64,000 bases of DNA, from the NCBI RefSeq assembly GCF_002394865.1, contig NZ_DGUZ01000009.1, forward strand, positions 75,889 to 139,888, read 5' to 3'. The translations under genes were made by a program, and so were the position numbers. This DNA comes from Fibrobacter sp. UBA4297 (GTDB lineage: Bacteria; Fibrobacterota; Fibrobacteria; Fibrobacterales; Fibrobacteraceae). Positions 51,465 to 60,387 of the stretch are shown piece after piece (positions within the stretch are counted from its first letter, which is position 1; the number at the start of each line of letters is the position of its first letter). A model generated the notes under the pieces. It was not told the DNA's origin. It made no database searches and was given only the letters and a program-made list of their open reading frames with translations.

Positions 51465-53834
51465 ATGCGCTTTTTAAAACTTTATTTCTTGTCTCTTGTC
51501 GCTCTGTTCTTCTTCGCCTGCACCGATGATGATGAAGGCCCTGAATTCATGTTCGACAGGGAAATTTCGGAATATTCTGTTCTTTACGATTGTGAAACAG
51601 GTGATTCAGATAGCAATTCCTGTTTTAAAATCCGTTACCGCTATCCGTACCGTCTTGATGATTATGCGGGGTTGTGCCTTTGGTTTGATACGACAATTGT
51701 TAACGACACTTCTAAGGCGGTAAGCGATAAGCAGATTCGACTTGCTCACGATACCTCAAATGAGGAAACTTATTTCCACGAGTACAAGAAGTCGGGCCGT
51801 TATTACGACACAATCGATGTGTCTAAAATGGTTGCGCCGTTTATCAAAGACGGCTATGATTCTCTTGTGGTTGCGTTGTTCAGCGAATATACGGATGGAG
51901 GTGACCCGGGAGCGGTTCAGCATTTGGTTTTGCATTTTAAGGACAATTTTGCCCCGTCGATTGTTGTGCCAGAAGATTCTGTTTGGTCCAATGGAGTGCT
52001 TCTTTCATGGGATCGCCCCACAGACCAGACGAGTTTCCATACGCTTGGTACCGGTTCCGGGAAAATTTACGGTTACAATATCGATCTTTATGCTATTGAC
52101 CGCCCTGATGAGGATATCCGTAATCTCAAGGTGACTGTTCAAACGCCTGCAGGTGTTGACTATACTGGAGATAAACTGTTTAAGCGCAATGCTCAGCTTA
52201 TCCGTATGGATTCGTTCTATGTTCAGCAACTTCAATCAAATGATAAGGACAAGAACCATCTTCGCCTTGTTATTTTTGATGGTGAAGGGTATGATGCCTC
52301 TAATCCGGCAAAAAATCATTTCCGCATGATTATCGAGGGCCTCCGTACTAGGTCCAATACCGATAACTATGAATACAAGATAGGTTTTTCGTCTTGGGAT
52401 GCCGTAGGTAATCGAAGTGGTTCCCAGGGGGGGGAGGCGAATCCCAAAAACTGGAAAGGGATCATGACTACGGATTCTATCGCGCCTTTGATCGGTAGAA
52501 AAATCTTTACGGAAAAAGATTCGCTTTTCCCGCAAATGGCAAAGCTGGATAGCAATAATAGAGTCCGCATTTTCTGGAATCGTAGCGTGGACCCGCTCGT
52601 GTTTAAGCATGGGATTACGGTTGATTCTATGGTGAATATTCCGCGCGGCTGTGATTTCTGGGATTGCTACGAGGATGTGTCGAGCTATGTTGTTGAGTAT
52701 TACAATAAGCTAGATAAGTCTTGGAACAAGTTCTCTGATGCCGATGAAGAAGGTCTCTATAGCGCACGCTACCGCAGGACCGATGATGGTGAATTTGTGT
52801 ATGACGCCCTGGATACGGCGAGCTTTGTCTCGTACACGATCCGTCGTGTAGCGCCGGGAGACACGTTGCGATTGCGCATTCTTTCGGTCGATAGCTCAGG
52901 GTACAAGTCGGTTACTTTGGTGGACTCAGTTTTTGTTTCGCTGGGTAAGCTCGGTGATGAATTGAAATGCCCGGAAGGCTTTGTCGCTGTTTCTACGTCG
53001 GACTCGACTTCGCTTTGCATGGAACGCTTTGAACATCGCGATACCGATGGTTCGTTTATGACGAATGTCCTTCATTCTGAGGCGGTCGCGGCCTGTGAGG
53101 CGATGTCTGCAAGTGGGTTCGAAATATCCCTTTGCCGAGAACGCGATTGGGAGCTTACTTGTCTTTCGGGTGGCTTGCTTCCGTATGGCGTTATTGAAGA
53201 AGATGATTCAAAGTCTTCGGATTACCTCTTCCGCTATTGCAATGTGAGCACTGGAAATGCAGCTATGGCGGCTGACATTGGTAAGCGTGATGCAAGGTGC
53301 ATGAATCCGATGGGTGTGAGGGACTTGCCTGGCCAGTACCAGGAGTGGGTGTTGGGGCGCTCCGAAGATTCCATTGCCGTTTTGAAGGGCTCTAGCTACA
53401 AGATTTTTGAAGGTCTCGATCGCGAATCTATTGCATACTGCACCAACCGAGCCTTCCCGTTCTATACGCGTCCGGCATACACGCAGGATTCCGTGTATCT
53501 ATACCGCGAAGGCACCAAGGTCGATACCGCTTATGCCGCTGATACGACAAGAACTTTGTTCAAAATTTTGACACAAAAGGATTTCAAGGATACGCTCCAG
53601 TTCTATGATGTCGTCGATGCGAATGGCAAGGTGATTGGCAAGGATTTCTCGCTTTATTCCGAGTACAAGAAGGGCGGGGATGCTTGGTTGGATTCTCTTG
53701 CAAATGGACTCACGTACAAGCCGGCCAACAAAGAAGCTGTGTTTCTCACGGGCGAGATGCGTTATTATCGTCAGGCGTCTTCGTTCTACAAGTCGCCGAC
53801 CATTGGTTTCCGCTGCTGCGCGTACAAGAAGTAG
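51465..53834 (+). CDS. Lipoprotein with C-terminal formylglycine-generating-enzyme-like domain
   Basis: The 789-residue lipoprotein has lipobox LFFFAC (Cys19). Residues about 170-500 contain fibronectin-like strands (GVLLSWDRPTDQTSFH, NRVRIFWNRSVDPLV, YVVEYYNKLDKSWNKF). Residues about 515-670 and the last 15 residues resemble the FGE/sulfatase-modifying-factor fold: CPEGFVAVST, AVAACEAMSASGFEISLCRERDWELTC, DLPGQYQEWVLGRS, VLKGSSY and GFRCC. The paired cysteines needed for oxygen-dependent FGE activity are not clear, so a binding or structural use is as likely. The ATG at 51465 is favoured by the signal peptide over a GTG at 51435. Confidence 0.7.
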   Translation: MRFLKLYFLSLVALFFFACTDDDEGPEFMFDREISEYSVLYDCETGDSDSNSCFKIRYRYPYRLDDYAGLCLWFDTTIVNDTSKAVSDKQIRLAHDTSNEETYFHEYKKSGRYYDTIDVSKMVAPFIKDGYDSLVVALFSEYTDGGDPGAVQHLVLHFKDNFAPSIVVPEDSVWSNGVLLSWDRPTDQTSFHTLGTGSGKIYGYNIDLYAIDRPDEDIRNLKVTVQTPAGVDYTGDKLFKRNAQLIRMDSFYVQQLQSNDKDKNHLRLVIFDGEGYDASNPAKNHFRMIIEGLRTRSNTDNYEYKIGFSSWDAVGNRSGSQGGEANPKNWKGIMTTDSIAPLIGRKIFTEKDSLFPQMAKLDSNNRVRIFWNRSVDPLVFKHGITVDSMVNIPRGCDFWDCYEDVSSYVVEYYNKLDKSWNKFSDADEEGLYSARYRRTDDGEFVYDALDTASFVSYTIRRVAPGDTLRLRILSVDSSGYKSVTLVDSVFVSLGKLGDELKCPEGFVAVSTSDSTSLCMERFEHRDTDGSFMTNVLHSEAVAACEAMSASGFEISLCRERDWELTCLSGGLLPYGVIEEDDSKSSDYLFRYCNVSTGNAAMAADIGKRDARCMNPMGVRDLPGQYQEWVLGRSEDSIAVLKGSSYKIFEGLDRESIAYCTNRAFPFYTRPAYTQDSVYLYREGTKVDTAYAADTTRTLFKILTQKDFKDTLQFYDVVDANGKVIGKDFSLYSEYKKGGDAWLDSLANGLTYKPANKEAVFLTGEMRYYRQASSFYKSPTIGFRCCAYKK

Positions 53835-53867
53835 GCGAGAGCGGTTTGGCTAGATCACCGACCTTGT

Positions 53868-53966
53868 GTCATCCTGAGCGAAGTGCAACGGAGTCGAAGG
53901 ATCCTGTGAATTAGATGAAAGAAATACTTGACATTCATGTCATTCCCGCGTAGGCGGGAATCTCCC
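53868..53966. repeat. GTCATCCTGA...GGATCC and REP-like palindrome
   Basis: The first element, GTCATCCTGAGCGAAG...GTCGAAGGATCC (53868-53904), belongs to a widespread bacterial intergenic sequence type. The second pairs ATTCCCGC (53942-53949) with GCGGGAAT (53954-53961) in the GTCAT...CTCCC frame. Confidence 0.6.
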
Positions 53967-53989
53967 TTTTATATAAAGGTTTGAATAAA

Positions 53990-54775
53990 ATGAACACAGA
54001 TGAATTTTTGAGAGTTGTCGCGGACCTTGCCCGTAAGGCGGGCGACCTTTGTCTTGAACTCCAGAACAACCTTGGCGATGTGCGCTATAAATCAGTCAAA
54101 GACGTTGTGACTATCGCCGATGTTTCCAGCGAAAAACTCATTGTCGATGGGTTACGTGCTGCTTTCCCCACGCATTCCATTCGCACTGAAGAAGCGGGCA
54201 TAATTGAAGGCTCCGACCCGCGCTATCGCTGGATTATCGACCCGGTCGACGGCACGGTGAACTTTAGCCGTGGCATTCCGCTGTGGGGAATTTCTATTGC
54301 GCTCCATTTTGAAGGCAAACCGCTAGTGGCTGTTGTTAATTTACCCAAGCTCGGTGAACTCTACACTGCAGCAAAAGGCATGGGCGCGTTCATGAATGGT
54401 AAACAAATTCACGTGAGCCGTGAATCGAATCCGACTCATGCGATTGTTTCAAATGGCGATTTCAACGTGGGCGATGCCGCAAAAATCAATGCGCTGAATT
54501 CGCACAATTTTGCCCGTGAAGCTGAAACGTTTGAACGCGTGAAGTGCTTGGGCTCTGCTGTGATTGAAGGCTGTTTCACGGCTTGCGGTCGCATTGACTG
54601 CTTTGTGATGACCATGAGCTATCCGTGGGACATCGCGGCGATTGCGCTCCTCGTCGAAGAAGCGGGCGGCAAGTCCACGCATATCGATGGCTCTCCCATG
54701 CAGTTCGTCGACGCCGAACAGGTCATCTTTAGCAACGGGCTCTTGCACGACACCCTCGTGAAAACTTTGCAATAG
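53990..54775 (+). CDS. Inositol monophosphatase family protein
   Basis: The 261-residue Mg-dependent phosphatase has the family metal site: EEAGIIEGSDPRYRWIIDPVDGTVNF (Glu, Asp, Asp) and YPWDIAAIALLVEEAGGK. Members act on inositol phosphate, histidinol phosphate, fructose bisphosphate or PAP. The motif IDPVDGTVNFSRGIPLWGISIAL resembles histidinol-phosphatase and SuhB types equally, so the substrate is open; a histidinol-phosphatase role would fit hisI in the window but is inference. The ATG at 53990 has AAAGGT nine bases upstream. Confidence 0.88.
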   Translation: MNTDEFLRVVADLARKAGDLCLELQNNLGDVRYKSVKDVVTIADVSSEKLIVDGLRAAFPTHSIRTEEAGIIEGSDPRYRWIIDPVDGTVNFSRGIPLWGISIALHFEGKPLVAVVNLPKLGELYTAAKGMGAFMNGKQIHVSRESNPTHAIVSNGDFNVGDAAKINALNSHNFAREAETFERVKCLGSAVIEGCFTACGRIDCFVMTMSYPWDIAAIALLVEEAGGKSTHIDGSPMQFVDAEQVIFSNGLLHDTLVKTLQ

Positions 54776-54818
54776 GCGCTAGCCGAACCTTTACTGGATT
54801 TTAAAAAGTCATCCTGGA

Positions 54819-54911
54819 GGCACGAAGTGCCGATAAGACAACCTCAAAAGGCGAGCGTTGCAGCTATGCTTGCATAGATATAACCGAGCCTAAGAGGTTG
54901 GGGCTTGCCCC
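54819..54911. other. Second copy of the structured intergenic element
   Basis: The hairpin GGCAC-GAA-GTGCC (54819-54831) precedes a stretch GAGCGTTGCAG...TATAACCGAG (54853-54888) that matches 35713-35750 at most positions, and the hairpin GGGGC-TT-GCCCC (54900-54911) follows. The shared arrangement suggests a dispersed element or RNA. Confidence 0.4.
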
Positions 54912-54931
54912 ATCCGTTATTTCTCGTATAA

Positions 54932-54960
54932 CAAAAAAATCCCGATTCTTACGAACCGGG
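54932..54960 (-). terminator. Terminator of the carboxylase/fabD unit
   Basis: On the minus strand CCCGGTTC pairs with GAATCGGG (54941-54960, one G-T pair) and is followed by ATTTTTTTG. The rest of the gap up to 55037 has AACCACT and GTCTACTGCC repeat words. Confidence 0.65.
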
Positions 54961-55037
54961 ACATTTCAATTGCTTTATGCATTAGCCAATAGCTATGAAC
55001 TAACCACTGTCTACTGCCTACTGTCTACTGCCGAAGG

Positions 55038-56579
55038 CTACAGCGGAATATTTCCGTGCTTCTTCCAAAGCACAGCCTTCTTCTTGTTCTTCAAGTTTTC
55101 GAATGCAGAGACAAGGCGGTCGCGAACGCTCTTCGGTTCAATGACTTCGTCAATGAATCCGTTGCCTGCGGCAATGTACGGGTTCAAGTACTTTTCTTCG
55201 TACTGAGCGATGTACTGTTCGCGGAGCTTGGCCGGTTCTGCAGATGCGGCAATTTCCTTTCTGCGGAGAATGTCGACAGCGCCTTCAGCACCCATAACGG
55301 CGATCTGAGCAATCGGGAGGGCGAACACGCAGTCTGCACCGAGGTTCTTGCTGTTCATGGCGATGTATGCGCCACCGTAAGCCTTGCGGAGGATGAGCGT
55401 CACGCGCGGCACTGTTGCTTCGGCGTATGCAAAGAGGAGCTTTGCACCGTGGCGGATAATGCCGTTGTGTTCCTGCTTCGTGCCCGGCATGTAACCCGGA
55501 ACGTCTTCGAGCGTAAGGATAGGAATGTTGAAGCTATCGCAGAAGCGGACAAAGCGTGCTGCCTTATCGCTAGCGTCCACGTCCAAAGAACCGGCGAGGT
55601 ACTTCGGCTGGTTAGCGACAACGCCAATCACGTTACCGTCGAGGCGGATAAAGCCGATGACAACGTTCTTTGCAAATTCCGGCTGGATTTCGAGGAAGGA
55701 ATCCTTGTCGGCAAAGCAGTTGAGCACGTCGCGAACATCGTAAGCGCGCTTAAAGTTGTCCGGAATGATTTCTTCGATATCGGCGGACTTGTCCACGATT
55801 GTACCGGCCTGAGCGACAGACTTGTCTGTGTTGCTCTGCGGGAGGTACTTGAGCAAGTTACGCACGCCTTCGAGGCATTCCTTGTCGTCCTTGTACACGA
55901 AGTGTGCAACGCCGGACTTGGAAGAATGAACGCCTGCGCCACCGAGCTGGTCCGGGGTCACGACTTCAGCAGTCACAGCCTTCACGACAGCCGGGCCCGT
56001 GATGAACATCTGGCTCGTCTTTTCGGTCATGAAGATAAAGTCTGTAATAGCCGGGGAGTAGCAAGCACCACCTGCGCATGGTCCGAGAATCACGGAAATT
56101 TGCGGAATCACGCCACTTGCCCAAGTGTTACGGGCAAAAATGCCACTGTAACCGTCGAGGGAGCTAACGCCTTCTTCGATACGGGCGCCACCGCCGTCGT
56201 TGATGCTGATGAACGGCACCATGGAATCAAGGGCGAGGTCCATCACGTGGCAAATCTTCTTCGCGTGTGCGGAACCGAGAGAACCGCCGCTCACCGTGAA
56301 GTCCTGGGAGCAAGCGTAAACCGGGCGGCCATTGATCTTGCCGTAACCCGTCACGACACCGTCGCCGTAAATGCGCTTGGATTCCGGGAGCTCGATGCTC
56401 TGGGAAAGGCGCATGGCACCGATTTCCTTGAACGTGCCCTTGTCAAAAAGGATTTCAAGGCGTTCGCGGGCGGTGAGCTTACCCTGGGAGTGCTGTTTTT
56501 CTACACGAGCGGCGCCGCCACCGGCTTGAGCCTTGGCGTTGCGTTCGCTCAACTTTTCTAAATACGATTTATCCCACAT
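55038..56579 (-). CDS. Acyl-CoA carboxylase beta subunit (carboxyltransferase)
   Basis: The 513-residue protein is a biotin-dependent carboxyltransferase of the propionyl-CoA carboxylase beta / methylmalonyl-CoA decarboxylase alpha type, with two crotonase-like halves. Blocks: GKLTARERLEILFDKGTF, GGSLGSAHAKKI, INDGGGARIEEGV, LGPCAGGACYSPA, EDVPGYMPGTKQEHNGIIRHGAKLL and RKAYGGAYIAMNSKNLGAD. No biotin carrier or carboxylase gene is adjacent, so it must pair with subunits encoded elsewhere. It is followed by fabD (21-base gap, same strand order fabD then this gene), which suggests malonyl-CoA supply for fatty acid synthesis, while a propionate-pathway role is the other option. Confidence 0.88.
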   Translation of the reverse strand: MWDKSYLEKLSERNAKAQAGGGAARVEKQHSQGKLTARERLEILFDKGTFKEIGAMRLSQSIELPESKRIYGDGVVTGYGKINGRPVYACSQDFTVSGGSLGSAHAKKICHVMDLALDSMVPFISINDGGGARIEEGVSSLDGYSGIFARNTWASGVIPQISVILGPCAGGACYSPAITDFIFMTEKTSQMFITGPAVVKAVTAEVVTPDQLGGAGVHSSKSGVAHFVYKDDKECLEGVRNLLKYLPQSNTDKSVAQAGTIVDKSADIEEIIPDNFKRAYDVRDVLNCFADKDSFLEIQPEFAKNVVIGFIRLDGNVIGVVANQPKYLAGSLDVDASDKAARFVRFCDSFNIPILTLEDVPGYMPGTKQEHNGIIRHGAKLLFAYAEATVPRVTLILRKAYGGAYIAMNSKNLGADCVFALPIAQIAVMGAEGAVDILRRKEIAASAEPAKLREQYIAQYEEKYLNPYIAAGNGFIDEVIEPKSVRDRLVSAFENLKNKKKAVLWKKHGNIPL

Positions 56580-56600
56580 AGTATTCCTGTGTGTTTGCGC

Positions 56601-57449
56601 TTACTTCTGAATGCGCTTGATAAGGTTGGTAAGAACTTCGCCGGGGCCAAGTTCCTTAAATTCTGTGGCACCATCTGCAATCATGTTCTTGACCGTCTGT
56701 GTCCAACGGACGGGGGAGGTGAGCTGAGTGAGAAGGTTTGCCTTAATTTCGTTCGGGTCCGTGTGCGGCTTGGCATCTACGTTCTGGTAGACCGGGCAGA
56801 CCGGAGTCGAAAATTCAGTTTCTTCGATTGCCTTTGCAAGTTCTGCACGGGCGCTTTCCATGAGCGGGGAGTGGAATGCACCACCGACCTGCAGCGGAAC
56901 GACGCGCTTCACTTTACCGGTGAGGTAGGCGGCGACTTCGTCGATGCCCTTCTTTTCGCCAGAAATCACGACCTGTCCCGGGCTGTTGAAGTTTGCCGGA
57001 ACAACGGCTGCGTCCTTGACCTGTGCGCAAGCTTCTTCGACGAGTTCATCAGAACCGCCGAGAACAGCGGCCATAGTACCCGGGCGGAGTTCGCAAGCCT
57101 TCTGCATGGCTTCGGCACGCTTTGCAACGAGCTTGAGGCCTGCTTCAAAAGTGATGGCGCCCGTGGCCGTGAGTGCGGAGAATTCGCCGAGCGAGTGCCC
57201 AGCGGCCATATCCGGCTTGCCACCCTGGACCTTAGCCATAGCAACAGAGAGCAGGAACACTGCCGGCTGCGTGACTTTCGTCTGCTTGAGGTCTTCTGCG
57301 GTGCCGTTGAACATTACATCCGTAATGTTGAAGCCGAGAATTTCGTTTGCCTTTAAGAACATCGACTTTACGTCGGCGTTCGATTCGAATAAATCTTTGC
57401 CCATTCCTGGGAACTGAGAACCCTGACCGGGAAATACATATGAAATCAT
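56601..57449 (-). CDS. fabD: Malonyl-CoA:ACP transacylase
   Basis: FabD loads malonate onto ACP. The 282-residue protein has FPGQGSQFPGMG, the nucleophile Ser86 in AGHSLGEFSAL, an Arg in LVAKRAEAMQ, the catalytic His in GGAFHSPLM and QNVDAKPHTDP. It is transcribed away from acpP. A TAAATTTG box on the minus strand (57461-57454) ends four bases before the ATG, so the mRNA should be leaderless. It precedes the carboxyltransferase gene on the same transcript. Confidence 0.95.
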   Translation of the reverse strand: MISYVFPGQGSQFPGMGKDLFESNADVKSMFLKANEILGFNITDVMFNGTAEDLKQTKVTQPAVFLLSVAMAKVQGGKPDMAAGHSLGEFSALTATGAITFEAGLKLVAKRAEAMQKACELRPGTMAAVLGGSDELVEEACAQVKDAAVVPANFNSPGQVVISGEKKGIDEVAAYLTGKVKRVVPLQVGGAFHSPLMESARAELAKAIEETEFSTPVCPVYQNVDAKPHTDPNEIKANLLTQLTSPVRWTQTVKNMIADGATEFKELGPGEVLTNLIKRIQK

Positions 57450-57453
57450 GGCT

Positions 57454-57461
57454 CAAATTTA
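57454..57461 (-). promoter_or_regulatory. TAAATTTG box of fabD, leaderless
   Basis: TAAATTTG on the minus strand leaves only AGCC before the ATG at 57449, so transcription should begin at or next to the start codon. No Shine-Dalgarno site exists. Confidence 0.5.
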
Positions 57462-57649
57462 GTAAATAATATTACTGTAAATGGTATTTATATATTACAG
57501 AAAACATACTTTTTAAAAAAGTTTACAATACGCTTTTGTCCCAAAACACACTATTTAATATAGGTGTGATGCCGATTTACCTTTTATCCCTAAAAACTGC
57601 ATTTTGTACGTTTTTTGTGAAAACTGCAATTTACGAAAGAATATTTTTC

Positions 57650-57657
57650 TATCTTTG
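57650..57657 (+). promoter_or_regulatory. TATCTTTG box of acpP
   Basis: TATCTTTGCAC upstream of acpP matches the TAnnTTTG pattern and is nearly the same as the glyS box (TATCTTTGCAC, 39031). A leader of about 30 bases with AGAGGA follows. Confidence 0.55.
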
Positions 57658-57690
57658 CACTAAAATTTTATCAAAAGAGGATACAAAAAT

Positions 57691-57936
57691 ATGGCAAACG
57701 AAGAAATCAAGAGCAAACTCAAGGCATTCTTTATGTCCGATCTCGGCGTAGATGGCGATGTCCTGAATTACGATACTCCGCTTTTCGGCGAAGAAATCGG
57801 TCTTGACTCCGTGGACTCCCTTGAAATCATCTCCTTCGTCGATGACAACTTCGGCGTTTCTATGACTGGCGTTGCTAAGGAAAACTTCCAGAGTATCGAC
57901 ACCATCGCCGCTTTCATCGAAAAGAACAAGGCTTAA
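57691..57936 (+). CDS. Acyl carrier protein
   Basis: An 81-residue acidic carrier protein. Ser40 in GLDSVDSLEI is the phosphopantetheine site (DS[LV].S.E); the flanks LGVDGDVLNYDTPLFGEEIG and FGVSMTGVAKENFQSIDTIAAFI fit the four-helix fold. It differs from the housekeeping AcpP (GADSLDTVEL) at the Ser region, and resembles carriers in type II polyketide or specialised lipid clusters. AGAGGA precedes the ATG. A hairpin overlapping its stop lies before the next gene, so acpP may be expressed more strongly than the genes downstream. Confidence 0.88.
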   Translation: MANEEIKSKLKAFFMSDLGVDGDVLNYDTPLFGEEIGLDSVDSLEIISFVDDNFGVSMTGVAKENFQSIDTIAAFIEKNKA

Positions 57937-57949
57937 TCAAGCCTTTTTA
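57928..57949 (+). terminator. Attenuator-like hairpin overlapping the acpP stop
   Basis: AAGGCTT (57928-57934) pairs with AAGCCTT (57939-57945), loop AATC, followed by TTTTAT. The stop codon lies inside the stem. The next gene starts at 57973, so partial readthrough is expected. Confidence 0.6.
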
Positions 57950-57972
57950 TTTGAGTATTGTTTGGAATTTCT

Positions 57973-60366
57973 ATGACTTCTAATAATCGTCGTTGTATTG
58001 TTTCTGGCCTTGGCGTTATCTGCGCTGTAGGTAATAATGTTGAAGAAACCTGGAAAAACGCCCTGAATTCCGTCTCCGGTATTCACAAGACTACTTCGCT
58101 CGATACCAAGAACTGCTATGCAGACCTCGCTGCCGAAGTGAACTGTGATACGCTGGACGATATCGAATGCCCGGACGAAAAGGACCGCGCCTCCAAGCTT
58201 TGCATCAAGGCTATGAAAGAAGCCTTGAACGATGCTGGTCTCGGTGACTTTGCCGATAGCAGCCGCGTAAGCGTCATTATCGGTAGCTGCGTGGGTGGAG
58301 TCCTCAGCATTGAACAGTACCACCGCCACGGTAAAAACGTCAACGAAATTCCGAAGATGCCCATTGCCGCAATCGCCTCCCAGGTGGCCGAAGCTTGCCA
58401 TGCGGGCGGCATTGTCACAAACGTGGGTAACGCTTGCGCGGCCGGTACGATTTCCATTGCTCTTGCTTGCGACCTTATCCGCGCAGGTAAAGCCGATGTC
58501 GTGATCGCCGGTGGCTCCGACTCCTTTGCTTCTGTTCCGTATTCCGGCTTCCTTTCTCTCCATGCTTTGGACGAAAACGGTTGCTCTCCGTTCAACCACT
58601 GCAACGGCATCACCCTCGGTGAAGGCGCTGGCATCGTGATTGTCGAATCTCTGGAACATGCCGAAAAGCGTAATGCCAAGCGTTATTGCGAAGTTCTCGG
58701 CGCAGGCGTCACAAGCGACGCTCACCACATTACGGCTCCTCGCGAAGATGGCGTCTGCCTTCTTGAAGCGATGGACCGCGCTGTCAGGAATTCTGGCATC
58801 AAGAAGTCTGACATCGGTTACCTGAACGCTCACGGTACGGGTACGGGCAAGAACGACAATGCAGAAATCAATGCATTCCACAAGTTCTTCGACGAAGAAA
58901 ATCCGACCTTGAGTGTCAGTTCGACCAAGGTAATGACGGGCCACTGTCTCGGCGCTGCCGGTGCAATCGAAGCCGTGTTCAGCATCAAGGCTCTCACGAC
59001 GAACACCGTACTCCCGACGCTCCATTACACCGCCGAAGATTCCGAAGCCCTCAAGGCTAAGGTCGGCACAATGGACTATGTGCAGAACACCCCGCGTGCC
59101 AAGGAACTCGAATGCGTCATGAGCAACAACGTCGCTTTCGGCGGCACGAACGCAAGTATTGTGTTCAGCAAGAAGCCGGGCGATGTGCAGAGCCAGGTCG
59201 CTAAGGATAAGAAGATTGCTGTGACAGGTATTGGCATTGTAAGCCCGATCGGTAACAGCAAGGAAATTTACCTTGACGCCGTCAAGAACGGTAAGCTCCC
59301 GGAATCCGCTTCCATTTGCTCTACCGTCACGAACGACGATTACAAGGAACTCGGCATCAAGATGGCCTTCTACCGCAAGCTCGACAATCTGGGCCAGCTC
59401 CAGACCGTGTCCGGCATGCGCGCCCTCAAGGATGCAAACTTTACGGTCACTGAAGACAACGCTAAGCAGATCGGTATCATCGTGGGTACTAGCGAAGGCG
59501 GCCTCGGTGCCACTTACGATTTCGAGGAACTCATTGCCGAAGCTGGTAATGCTGGCGGTAGCGCCTTTAAGTTCCCTCACACAGTTTATAATGCCGCCGG
59601 TGGCTACCTCTCGATTCTCTCTGGAATTAAGGGCTACGGCGTCACCATCACGACGGGTCCGCTCTCCGGTCTCGATAGCATCGGCTACTCCATGAACGTC
59701 ATCCACGACGGTCAGGAAGAGGCTATGATGGCTACGGGTACGGACGAAAACCTCCCGATTATCACTGAACTTTGCCAGAAGATGAACGTCGCTGCCGACA
59801 AGGTGGTGGAACCGTATTCCAACTCCAATGGCTTTGTAGTGGGCGATGGCTCCGTTTCTATCATCATGGAAACCGAAGACTACGCCAAGTCCCGTGGCGC
59901 AAAGGTTTACTGCTATGCCCTCGGTTACGGCAATGGCCGCAAGAACGTGAAGTTCGGTCACATCTCCGGTTCTGACGAAGCTCTTGACCTTGCTATCAAG
60001 GACGCCCTCAACGATGCTGGTATCGGCATTGACGAAATTGACGCTGTCTGCGGTTTTGCAAACGGCTTCAAGAAGATTGACGATATCGAAAAGGGTGCAT
60101 ACGCACGCGTGTTTGGCGACAAGCTTGCAAGCCTCCCGCTCTTCCAGGTGAAGGAACGTGTGGGCGAAGGCCGTGCCGCTTCTGCTACACTCGCCGCTGC
60201 CGAAGCTGCGCTCATGCTCGGTGGTGAACTTGCCGAAGAAAACGCCTACTTTATTGCAAATGGCGAAGTCACAAAGAAGAAGGTCGCAACAGCGGGCTTC
60301 AAGAAAATCTTGGTCACTTCCTTTGCAACGGGCGGTTCTTACAGCGCCGTTGTTCTCGGTAAATAA
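57973..60366 (+). CDS. Fused ketosynthase and chain-length-factor-like protein
   Basis: A 797-residue protein with two KAS folds in one chain. The first (about 1-400) is complete: Cys155 in GNACAAGTIS, His287 in NAHGTGTGKND and His324 in TGHCLGAAGA. The second (about 412-797) starts KKIAVTGIGIVSPIG but has lost all three: TTGPLSGLDSIG has Pro563 at the Cys position, GFANGFKKID replaces the first His block and KERVGEGRAASA the second. That pairing of an active ketosynthase with an inactive partner is the KSalpha/KSbeta (chain-length factor) arrangement of type II polyketide and aryl-polyene systems, normally two genes. GGAA stands before the ATG at 57973. It lies between acpP and fabG in one direction. 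Confidence 0.88.
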   Translation: MTSNNRRCIVSGLGVICAVGNNVEETWKNALNSVSGIHKTTSLDTKNCYADLAAEVNCDTLDDIECPDEKDRASKLCIKAMKEALNDAGLGDFADSSRVSVIIGSCVGGVLSIEQYHRHGKNVNEIPKMPIAAIASQVAEACHAGGIVTNVGNACAAGTISIALACDLIRAGKADVVIAGGSDSFASVPYSGFLSLHALDENGCSPFNHCNGITLGEGAGIVIVESLEHAEKRNAKRYCEVLGAGVTSDAHHITAPREDGVCLLEAMDRAVRNSGIKKSDIGYLNAHGTGTGKNDNAEINAFHKFFDEENPTLSVSSTKVMTGHCLGAAGAIEAVFSIKALTTNTVLPTLHYTAEDSEALKAKVGTMDYVQNTPRAKELECVMSNNVAFGGTNASIVFSKKPGDVQSQVAKDKKIAVTGIGIVSPIGNSKEIYLDAVKNGKLPESASICSTVTNDDYKELGIKMAFYRKLDNLGQLQTVSGMRALKDANFTVTEDNAKQIGIIVGTSEGGLGATYDFEELIAEAGNAGGSAFKFPHTVYNAAGGYLSILSGIKGYGVTITTGPLSGLDSIGYSMNVIHDGQEEAMMATGTDENLPIITELCQKMNVAADKVVEPYSNSNGFVVGDGSVSIIMETEDYAKSRGAKVYCYALGYGNGRKNVKFGHISGSDEALDLAIKDALNDAGIGIDEIDAVCGFANGFKKIDDIEKGAYARVFGDKLASLPLFQVKERVGEGRAASATLAAAEAALMLGGELAEENAYFIANGEVTKKKVATAGFKKILVTSFATGGSYSAVVLGK

Positions 60367-60387
60367 TTTTTTGAAGGAGAATTTATA

